A DNA stretch of 64,000 nt from Paracentrotus lividus (Eukaryota > Echinodermata > Echinoidea > Camarodonta > Echinidae). The position numbers and the translations under genes were made by a program. Below are positions 47,125 through 59,100 of this stretch, in pieces (position 1 is the stretch's first letter; each line of letters begins with the position of its first letter). The stretch is from assembly GCA_940671915.1 (NCBI GenBank), contig CALNVZ010003435.1, positions 423,621-487,620 of the forward strand, given 5' to 3'. Under the pieces are notes generated by a model that was not told the DNA's origin, made no database searches, and saw only the letters and a list, made by a program, of their open reading frames with translations.

Positions 47125-50100
47125 CTACCCTGCTGGAAAGAACACAGTGTGTTCACATAGTCGACTCTGTAAAAACACTCAAAATTAACAGTGTGGTGAT
47201 GATTTCACACTGTGATATGGGTTTTCACAGTGTTCACATAGTGGCATTCGGTCTCGCACTGTGAATTTACCACCTCACAATGTGAAAATGTGGTTCACAG
47301 TGTTAAAACGTTCAAATTTAACAGTGTGAAGATGATTTCATACTGTGTTCACAGTGTGGTTCACATTGTATTTCACACTGTGGGACACAGTGTTCCTTCC
47401 AGCAGGGAACTTACTCTGGGGTGACGTCTTCATATAAACCATGATCAAGGACGACAAGCTCCGCCTTTCCCTTCTTATTCTTGCGAACAAGCACTGAAGA
47501 AAGAATGACAACAAATTTATATCATAAATCAGATTATAATGGCCCCTTCACAGCATATTAAAAAAAAACAGAGAAATAAGTTTCAGAAATATGAAAGTAG
47601 ATTCATACAGAGTTTGGAGTATTTTGTACAAATTAATACCATCCATTTATGGAAGCAATTCATGGGCACTGAATAAGATGAACAAAAAACGCAATGGCCC
47701 GTATTCTCAAAAGCCGCTAAACTTTAAGCCTACATGTAGCTTAAATCTGTGGTTTAACTATGGCTTGCTCCTAAGAGGGAATCAATCTGTCTATGTTGCA
47801 TGTTTCTCTTACCTTCACTGAATTCTGGATTCAAGTTTTAATTGTGAGGGAAACTTTTGTACGTATCATTCCCAAGCAGTTTTAATAGTTTCACTACCAT
47901 AAATCATGATGAATTAAACATCTACTTTTTAGGATTGATTCCCTCTTAGCAAGCCATGGTTAAACCACAGATTTAAGCTAGGCTTAAAGTTTGACGGCTT
48001 TTGAGAGTACGGGCCAATGCATTTGGGATGTGGTACCACATGCAACTGCTACGGGTTTCCTCGTATAAAAAATATTTAAAAAATCACTTGAAAGAGAAAG
48101 CTACATATATAATTTTGGTAATTAATGTGATCAGGAAAAAACCCAGATAATCCAACTAAGGGACAGTAGAGGGACGCAGTGGCAACGGAAGTCCAACAAG
48201 ATTGTTGACAGAGGAAGTCAAAGCCTGGACAGGGGAGATACGACATTTGCTCTGGCGACAATAACTCTATTTTTATTATTATTATTATTCATTTTTGGCG
48301 TCACCTGTGCCATGGAAGGCGAAAAGCGAACTGAATCACTGTAACCCGCAGGTCTCTCCTCCCAATTTACATCTAAGATGGTTGCAATATGGTTTATATT
48401 AGATTTACCATTAGGTTTAGGCTATGGTATAGTGGACTATAAGTCCAGGGTGAAAGTTAGTCACTCAATTAATGTATGGAATTTATAGAGGGGCATTTGT
48501 TGCAGGATCAAAAGGAATCTGGAAAGGAAACAGTACAGTCTGTGTCAAGTAAAATGGTACAAGTGGAAAATATTTTTAAAGTATAAAGATTAATCACAAC
48601 CTGGTGTAACACAAAGACTTACGATTGATTAAAAGTTACGATTGATTTTTTTCTCGGTAGCCTCATGGACAGGATGCTCCAAAGTTGATGATCTTAATAA
48701 TCCTAACCCTAGCCCTAACCCTTCTCTTAATCATATCCAAATCCTAATCCATGACTGTACCTGATTTTCAAATGAGGTTACCAAGAAAAAATCAATCGTA
48801 ACTTTTGATCAATCGTAAGTGTTTGTGTTACACCCCACTGGTATTATTTGGTATTTTCATAAAGCAGAAAAATCAGACTTTCTGTAATTTTCTAGATATG
48901 ACCAGTTTTCTACAATCAAGAAAAATTCATTTTTCGCACGACGTCCCATGCCTGTGTGTAGGTTTCGTATAATGGCCCTGTATTCAGCGCTCCAGAAAAA
49001 TAGATGTACGTTAATTCGATTTGTTCCTCGTCGCACAAAATTTAGCATAACTTTTGTTTTATAAAAGCAAATTATATAGAACAAAGTGCATCAGCAAGGA
49101 AAATCCTTTGGCTTTAATTTGGTACCACATACACACGTTATTTGAAAAGATTTCACATCTAAATTATTTTTCCCCCCGACTGTACCATTTTTTTTTACAC
49201 AGACTGTTTAACAGAGGCAACAGCAGCACATACAGGAACTACCTGACCATTATGATTAGGGATGGCCACACAAAAGCAAAAAGCCACTAGAACGGTTTCC
49301 ACTTCACTGTATGGATGTAGTCACCCATGCATTTACAATGCAAACAATAACCCATGCACTGCCTACACAATAATACACAGGCAGAGAAATAGCAACATTT
49401 TCAATAAAAAAACAGCTTTCGAAATTGTCTTTTGGCCAGTGGTAAATATCAATCATTTTTATTCCAAATTGGTCAGTTTCTTCCTTAGAAAATACCTCAG
49501 CAGGTGATCAACTTTTCCTGTTGAAAAAATTGATATGAAAAAAAACTACAGCATGTTCAAAGTGATGCTTCTGTGTGATGTGTGTTAGGACTGGAATTTC
49601 TCATGATTAGAATAGATTCAGATAAGGAAAAGTGGATATCTATAAAATTCAACTATTTTTTAACAAAAAATGCATTGGGGTGAAAAACAAAGAACAATGT
49701 TTACCACTGGCCATTTAAGTTTTAAGATTACTCTACCCTCTCCAACACTCAGCTCTGAGCCACACCACCATGAAATAGCCTATTGTTAGGGTGTTCCTAT
49801 TGAAACATGCCCTATGAAGTATTTTTCCACGGTGGTCATATTGGATCACATACGGTAACATACATGTCAAACCATCAGTTTTGTACTATAACTTTTTGTA
49901 TAATCTACTCGTACGCCTCAATTATGTTACTATAATCTCATTTCATGTTGATACACACATAGAAAATGTTTGGTATGATTTGGTTTAATAAATCAAAGAC
50001 AAAAGGACCATAAACTCGAGCTTTTATTGCATTTTCTGGCTTTGTCTGAAACTTGTAAAAGTGTTCTAGCAGCTCATTGGTAATCTGAGACACTCTTTGG

Positions 50101-53100
50101 GTCATATCTTTGAAATGGAACATCCAATTGTGATAATTCAAGTACCAAAATGTTTCTTTTAAAATGCTCTATCCAATAAGCCTAGCAAAAACAACTTAAA
50201 AATAACTTTAAATTTTAGTGGACATCCCTATTATGATGATGCATCAAATTTATTCCATTTTAAATTTGGCAAATACTAGGAAAACCACAGCAACCCATTG
50301 AGCCAATGACATGACAATGATCGATCGTTCGATGAAATAAGACATGACATGACATACATGTACAAACTTTGGTAATTGATTTTGAAGAAAAAAAAAGAAG
50401 AGAATATTTATTTTATTGAGTGTCTTACCATTTCCTGGGTGAGGGTCTGCATGTACAAATCCTGTGTGAAAGATCTGCTCTCCAAATATTTTGATCAGCT
50501 TTTCATCAACCTTTAAAGAAGAAGAAGAAAATAATTGGTTGATGATATGTACATTTATACATTAATGATTTATATTTTGTACAATGACTTGTCATAATGT
50601 ATGGTTTCCAATTTTTTTCTTCTTTTTCTGGGGGTAAGGGGTGGGTGAGGGAAGAAGGTAAGTTTATTTAAATTATTTATGAATATAAATTATGGTATTC
50701 TCTCCCACCCCCCCCCCCCCAAAAAAAAAAAAAAAAAAAAAAATGAAGACAAGTTTCATGTTTCACCTCCTGTACATAAAAATTCCTCAAATAAATATGA
50801 AACCAACACTAAATGAGGTTCGTCGCAAGAAACTCGAGAAGCGTAACAATTTACCTAGTAATAGAATATTAACCGGCCCTGAGTTGAGTAAGTGGGGATT
50901 GTTTCTACTAAGTACATGTACAAGCTTTGCTGGTAATTACCAGTCCTGAATTGAGACTTATACTCAATTAAAGAGAAATTATTGTTTTGTCATGAGAGTG
51001 AGTTGTGGAAGAAACCGTCTCAAAGTAATTGGGAAAGGTTGATAAGAATTCACCTAGTATTTATTATGTGCTGTGAGGTTTTAGATTCAACATAAGAAAT
51101 TAACCCAACTCTGCTGAGAGTAACATGCACTGTACACAAAAATGCATGTATGGGATTACACACAAACCTTTCAACTGTTTTTCATCATCTTATGACTATG
51201 AGGGTATTTGAAGAGCGATCCTTTGCAGGGAACCTTTCTACTATAATAATTTTCTACCTAAATACTATGAAAATATTTTGAAAGCTCAAGATTGTTTTGC
51301 CCACCTTTTTCACTTCTCATGTTTGAGTATCTTACCTCTGCAAGATTGAAACCTCCGTCCAACAATTTATCTTTCTCTGAGACTTTGTGTCCTTCCACAA
51401 ACTCCATCGTCAAGATCCTCTGTAGGAAATGAAATATCAGATTGGTTTGATAAATGTATGCATGCATGCATGACATCACTTGCAAAAAAATATCTACAGT
51501 CTATTCCTCTTATAATGAGCCTGAACCACTTGGCTGCAGACCACGTAATATGGCATGCTTGGCGTTTGTACACTTGGCAAGGACCACGTATTATTACCTG
51601 CTCATGCTCATAGAAATGTGGCTCACGCTATTGTCTGTTTTAAAGTGGCAGCGCCGCGCTGGTCATACGTGTACTGTGCAATTTGCACTGTGCAGCAGTC
51701 AAGTGTTTAAATGGCCAGCAAATAATGGTTCTCAGGGGAAAGGTTATCTAGAAGAAGCTCATATGCTCAACTATTATTATGACACAAACAAATTCCCTAT
51801 TCATTTATCACCCGGTTATGGGCCGCCATAAGGGATCAAAATCAATAATGGAATAAATCGGCAAACAAAGACAAAAATGAACTGAAGTCAAAGCAAAAAT
51901 CGATGATATGAAAACAAAACGGTGAAACATTACATTTTTGCATAATATTGATTGTTTATTCCTGACCTTTAGTTCATCTTTGACTCTATTAGCTGATTTA
52001 TTCCATCATTAATTTTGACTCTTCTAAGGCGGTCCATGACCAGGTGATAAATGAATAACGAATTCCTGCGCAGGCTAATTTTTTGTGTCTTTTTCAAAAG
52101 TGGGCATTGCTCAATGATGCATGCATTATTTTCGGAATTTTTTATGTCATAATGATAGTTGAGGATATGAGCTTTTTTCTACATATAAAACTTTTCCCCG
52201 AGAATCATATATTTTTTATTTGGTAGCCAATTCAAAAGTGTATAGATCATATTCAAACTAAGTGGGACATTTAGCTGAAATTTAAATGTGGCGCTGTGCC
52301 TTTGAAAATGCAAATTGGGATCTGAAATCTTCACAAAGGCTTCTTTACAATACAATCAATTATTTAAGTTCAAACATTATGTGATCCACTTTTCTTACTC
52401 TGAATAATTGATCAAACAAGAATTTGCACATATGGGACTATGGTGCTTTAATATATCTAGTCACTTTTTTCAGATTTTTTTTGCTTAAAGTAATTATCAC
52501 GGTCTACTCTAACATGGTATATACACACAGGTAATTTTGATCTAGTTATTTACTTGAATTGTCGCATTTAAGGCACTGGTCGTGTGCAACCAATGTCACC
52601 AATGATGGTCAGAAACCCATGTCTTCTTTTTTGTCAAGTCACTCAAGCACTGTTTTTTAATCTATTTTTTAATTCTATCAGTCCAAATGTCCTGTCACTC
52701 ACGTTTGAATACGACCTATAGTTCTTTTTGGGATGCACCGTATATGAACATGAGAATAGCAAGAACAATATCTGCTGGAGGGAAATAAACACCAGGGGCC
52801 TGTTTCTCGAAACAGTCATAAGTCTAAGTTCTTGGGCAACCCATAGGAACACGTGTTGCAGAATTAATACACGTTTCAATGGGATATCCACGAACTTACA
52901 CTTATGACAGTTTTGAGAAACGGGCCCGAGAAGAATTTCAGTGCTGGATCGTCAGAATGTGTTCAAATGTCCTACCAGAAACCAAATCTGCTGTTATACC
53001 TACAACTGATGGGATGGAGGCACACAAATATAAACAAGACAAATGCGACTGCGTCTCATTTATGGTGACCTCTGTGGCCTTTGACTTAAAATATGGCAAT

Positions 53101-56100
53101 GATGAACTCCATATATGGAATTTCACAAGTTTACCTCTGTGACCCTTGACCTTTGACCTACGTACTGCAAAATCTAATCAGATTGTTTTCCTATTGAAGT
53201 TCATATCTCAAGTTGCTCTTGAAATAACGTGATAATGAGCAAGCAGGACGGACGGACGGATTAATGCATGGACAGACAACCCAAAAAGATGATGCCTCCC
53301 GCACCACCTTCGGTGCTGGAATCCTACATGTACCTAATGAAACTTACCTTATTAGTGAGGTTCCAGTGTACCTTGGGTACGTAGACATAGTCTAAGTGTT
53401 TCAGCTGCTGGGCACATGTCTCTGAGTTCCTGCCTTCATTTTCAAAGTCCAGCTCCTTGGCTAAAGGCTCTTCAAGGTCCTGGGAAGCATTTCATAAAAC
53501 AAATTTTCACTGATCAATCACTGACAACTGTTATAAGCTACTGAAATGCTTGCATCTGATTGGATGACAACAAATTTGTCAGATAAAAAAGTGCAAAAGT
53601 GAAAGTGCATCAGACAATTTGGATATTACACGAATTGGCAATTAGACCAAGTGGTCATTAGACGAAGTGGTCATTAGACCAAGTGAGAATTAGACAGAGT
53701 ATGTAAAAGACAAAGTGGAAATTAGATCAAATTGTTAGTAGATCAAATGTGTTTAACCCATGTAGTATTAGATGAGCAGAGAATTGGACCAAATGCTGTT
53801 ACACCAAGTGGATATAAACCTGTAGTTCAAGTCCATAAGCTTCTTTCTTATTTTGTTTCATTACTTTGCATCTAGGCAGATCCAGGGGGGGGGGGGGTGT
53901 TTCACAAAGAGTTAAGTAGACATAAAAATCGCACTTAAATCGTTAGTTTCGCGCGATATATTGCGCATCACCTCATTGGATTGACCATGCTCAGAGGATG
54001 CGCGCCACAGGGAAATCTATCAATTAAATTGGGCGTCATAAAACAAGATGCATGTAGAAGTTAAGCACGACTTTCAGTCTACTAACTCTTTGTGAAACAC
54101 CCCCGGGGGAGGGGGTTGAAGGGGCATCGTTGATTTGAATGTACTTACAAGTAGTATATCCTTGAAGTTGAAAGACTTTGGGTGCATCCAATGGATGATG
54201 TCCAGGAGTATCTCCAAAGTTCGAAGGTCACCAGGGTACTGGTCCCGTAGGTTAATGTACTGCACCTACGTTCAAATCATATCAAAATACATGTCATAAA
54301 TTAAATGGCATTTATTCGACAATACAACCACATTCAAAATCTGATTTGAATGGCATACGTGATTCAATATATCAAAAATGAGACACAAGTCGCTGAGCAA
54401 AGAGTCGAGGGAGAGGCAGCTTATTCAGTTTTTAAGTGCTTTCCCATTATTGTTTTCATTCACTATTTTTTTATAGAGCAGATATGATACATTGAAGATT
54501 CAGAAAATCATATAGAACAAAAAGTGTCACCCCCTGCCCCATATTTGACATTTTTTATGTTTGCTGATTTTCTTGAGTCTTTGCTTTAATGACTTGTGTC
54601 TCATTTCGGTATGATGCGCACAGCAATCAAACCCACGACCTCCTGATTTATAGAGGTAGATGCTCTATCCACAGCACTAAAAAATGTGTGATTAGTTAAT
54701 TAAATTATTTTTAAAATTAAATGTTATTTTTGTACATTTACAGACCCAGTAAGATTATTTTCGGTTTCATCTTGACCGTTTCTATTACATGCTTTTTATT
54801 TTACATACCACTCAATTTTGCAAATATACAAGTCCTTCTCACTATAATCATAATGGAATCTATATACTCAAACATTTTTGTATCGTTTACTTTCCTATGT
54901 CGATTCAAGCTGTAACATGGTTTTTGGTCATTCTATTCTCACCCTTTTTTTCTTTTTTTCCTTTAACTTTATTTGAAGATTTTGACGTACAAGTATATAA
55001 ACCTGAAGTGCAATATTTTATAGTAGTACTTATGTTACCTTCCTCATAATCTTGATACTTGTTATATGGTTACATCTTGTTAATTCATAAGTACTTATTC
55101 ATTTCATGTATTTTCTAATATTTTGTAAACTTTGTATGTGTTAGTCTCTGGACTGTTTCTACAATGTTTTTTATATAATAAACCAAATTAAATTGAATTG
55201 AATTGAATTGAATTGATAGGAAACATGAAAGCAAACTTCTTTTTGTAGGTTTCCCTTACAGTCATGATAAAATTTCCTACCTTGACTGCAACTTCATCCC
55301 CGTCATGTGTCTTGGCTTTATGGACCTGGGCCAGGCTTGCAGCAGCAATGGGTTCCGGGTCAAATTCAGCATAAAGCTCATCCGGGGTCTTACCAAACTC
55401 TTCCTTGAACAACCTGTCCAGCTGTATAATTTTAAGGAAAAAAGAAATATTAAAATGTTAATTATAAAATCTGTTATACTGTAAACCTACACAAACCCTT
55501 CCCAAAGAATGCCTAACTTTGCTACAAATTACATGTAGGCCTAATACCATTAATATATGGACTATTATCTGAGATTGTTTTCAAACTCCTTCTTGCAAAA
55601 CTTAATAAAGAAGAATGAAGAAGAATGTAATGTCCAACTTTAACCCATGTACCTATTCAATGATAAACTTTATCCAATGTACCCATTCAATGATAAACAT
55701 AATCCCAGGTAGGGGAGAACGGGGACAATTGTAACACTTTTTTCCAAATTTGACTTATCAACTTTATTATTACTAAATACTTGCTTAAAACTAAGTCAAA
55801 CGAAACAAGTATATCTTAGCTCGACATATGAATAGGTTGGGGTTAAGTAAAACTAGTTATTTTGAAGCCATTATCATTTCAAAACAAGAGGTGGAGTGTT
55901 ACTATTGCCCCTAAACCAGGGACAGTTGTAACAGACCTGTGGAACATTTGTAACACATGAAATTGTAACATTTAGTATTCTTTATCAAAGCTATGCACTT
56001 GACAGATCCAAGGTTTAAACAACATTAACCACATAAGCTCATTATAATAAAACATGAAAATGCTTGACTCAAATTACATTATATTTTCCCCTTGCTATAT

Positions 56101-59100
56101 GCATGGCATGGGGTTATTGTAGCAGTTTATGTGCTCTAAACAGGTGATGGCAGCGGGCTGAATTGTCCCGGGGCTAGGTACGGGGCAAGGGTACTTAGTC
56201 AACGGTATTGTTACTATTGCCCCTGATGTGGGCTACCATGTTTGGAGAGATTTTCTTTCTATCTTAGCCCAGGTATTCATCATTGAAACTTTAGCAACAT
56301 ACAGACCTAACAATTTTTCTAAATAAATAAAAAAAATGACAGCCATAGCTCAAACACATATTTGTCCAGAAGAAAAACATTGGGTAGTGTGAGATATTAC
56401 TTTCCTGCTCAAAAACCGACTTTTTGGCTGTAAAAAGTTTGAGGAACCATTAAATCTGTTTACACTCAAACATCATGTGGAGTGATGAAATGCACATGCT
56501 CTTTACACAGGTTAAGATTGTAGCGTATTTCTGCTAGGGATGGGAGCCTCTGTTACAATTGCCCCGTGTTACAATTGTCCCCGGTCTCCCCTACCTATTC
56601 AATGATATACTTTATCCCAGGTACCTATTCAATGATGAACTTTATCCCAGGTAGCTACACCTGAGTTAAGAGGGGAAAATATACTTTAGAATTTTTGATC
56701 GGTAAATGGGACTTGAACCTCAAACCATGTATGAAATAACAGAATAGTTTATTTGCCAGGACCTTAGCATCTGTTCATAAATACATGTCACAAAGTAATA
56801 AACATAATTTACAAGTTCATGTGTACACCAAACATTGTATAGTTACGTGTATAGTTACGAGTATAACCAATACTGCTCCTTAACAACCCACCTCTTTGTA
56901 CTCCCTTGTGAGAGCTTTGTCCTGAAGTGTCGCCAGCTGCTGCAGGATTTCCTTAGGTAAGATGTAGTTTGCAGTCACCATGTACTGTCCAAGCTTGATG
57001 TACAGACCTCCATTCTTGAGACAGCCCTGTGGGTGCAACATTTAGTTTAATTACAAAGATACTGGTGAATATTCAATATTAACCAAATTGCAGAAAAGTG
57101 GGAAAAAAAGAAAAAAAGAAAAGAACAGAAAAATATTTAATCATTATTTTGCATTAACTTTATTATAGAAAATTACAATATTTTTATCTTTTTTTAAATT
57201 GTAGATGACAGAGAGGCAATATTATGCAAGGATGCTGCTCAGTGGCGACTAAAAATGTAGGTCACACCATTTTTAGTGGTATAAATATTTTGTGAAATTT
57301 GTGAAAAAAACCATTCCTGTGGTTCTTTCTCAACAATTTTGCACCATCATGTTTCTACAACTGTGTGGGATGTTTTGGATATACTTTGTTTGTGTGTTAG
57401 TTGTGTTTCTGTGAGAATATTTATTTTTTGGAAACCATGCCCATGTTGTAACTTACCAACGGACCTTTCTACATCAACTCGCAAATGCCGACGCCCTCAA
57501 GGTCAAGCCAGCAATAAATAAAAGAAAGGAAGGTAGTCTCGCTATGTACGTTAAAAAAAATTGGTGATATTGACCCGAACCCAGGGCCAGTAACCAATTA
57601 TCCTAATACATAAGGCCTTCCTAAGTCGGCTACAACTGACCATGCTAATCACATATCATTCCATCAGACTGAAAATGAAAGAACTCCTGCCATACCTTGC
57701 CACTTCTAATACTGGCATATCATCTATCTGTAAGAGCAGGCTGAATAAGTCTCCTGATTTGCTTGAACTTGGGTTCCCCCAGGATTACCTGATATTTTGA
57801 GGGTACAAAAATGATACAGAGACCACTTACAAGGCAAAAGTGGTGGTGTAGTCTTATCCTACATGTAGGTAAATATGAACTTACGCCAGAGAAGATTATC
57901 AGTTCTTGAGCATCCAAACATCGCTATGTCATGTATCAAGATTAGTTCTGGAAAAACTAAAGACATCCTGCTCATTGTTTATAGGCCGTCAAATTCAACA
58001 GTGGATTTCTTGAATCAGTTAAATGAATGGGCTGATAATATCCAGGTGGCTCTGTCAACAGGCTACTCTCCTCTTATTGTTGCAGGTGACCTCAATTTTA
58101 ACCTGCTAAAACAGGACGAACCAGATTTTACACCTTTCCAGGTTTAAGATCCTGGACCTAGAAAGAGTTCCAAGCCCTGGATTATGACCAGTATTAAACG
58201 ATTGATATAGGAAATTCCAATTGTTTTAATATGAAGGCCAAGGCATCCAACCTTCTATGTGACTTGAACTAATTTCGCCTCTTATGTAACCAGGTAAAGT
58301 ACAAGTATTGTGCTTCCCACTGCGCAGTATACATGTATAATTAATCATCTGTTCTCACTTCCTGACAACCGTAATCATCTGTTCTCGCTTCCTGACAACC
58401 CTAAGCCTTTCTTTCCTTACTTGAGAGAACATGTAAGAGGAGATTATCCTCTCCTAAGGTCATAATTGACAACAACATTGTTGGCTACCTACCGATATCC
58501 CGATTGAATTCCTATCTTGCTTCCAGAAGTCTTTCACAGAGCCAAGTATAATTCCTCTCAAACCTCCAAACTGTGGCTTTCCCATCACATCTCTGCAATC
58601 ATTTGATAACTCTGTTACTGATGTTCACCAGAAATTGGTTGCTCTCTATCCAGTCCAATAAAAAACCTGGTCCGATGGTCTGTCAGCTGTGCTCCTGAAG
58701 GAAACCGCTATTGTGTCTTGCCATATCTTCCAACAAATCTTCAGTACATCTCTAGCCTTAGGTAAAGTACCAAACTCTAGGAAATCTTGTAATATCACTC
58801 CTGTTTTCAAAGCTGGAGACATGCTGTCCATCAAACTATCGTCCTGTTGCATTAAAGTCTTCAGCCAGCAAGATCATGGAATCGCTTGTTTCTAAAGCTG
58901 TTCAAAGTCATTGTAATACTTTTGTCTAATCACCACTGTGCAGCACGTTTTCCACAGAGGTAAATCATGTGTAACTCTAATTATACACCTAACCAATGGA
59001 TGGTTATATTATCTGGAAGGTCCTTCTCTTTAAGAGTAAAAGCACCATTTACATGCATTGGTGAGATACATACTGCCCACTGCAATTAAAATTGCCTGTT

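Noticed and set aside
48690..48725. CCTAACCCTAGCCCTAACCC as an interstitial telomere
   Set aside because: Only two or three imperfect units inside the loop of a short element; too little to claim telomeric origin.
55188..55412. ADCK identity as ADCK1 or COQ8
   Set aside because: Family motifs alone do not separate them, but [19 protein letters not shown] and the MMLIQRP block over several exons fit ADCK5 best from memory; a database search would settle it.
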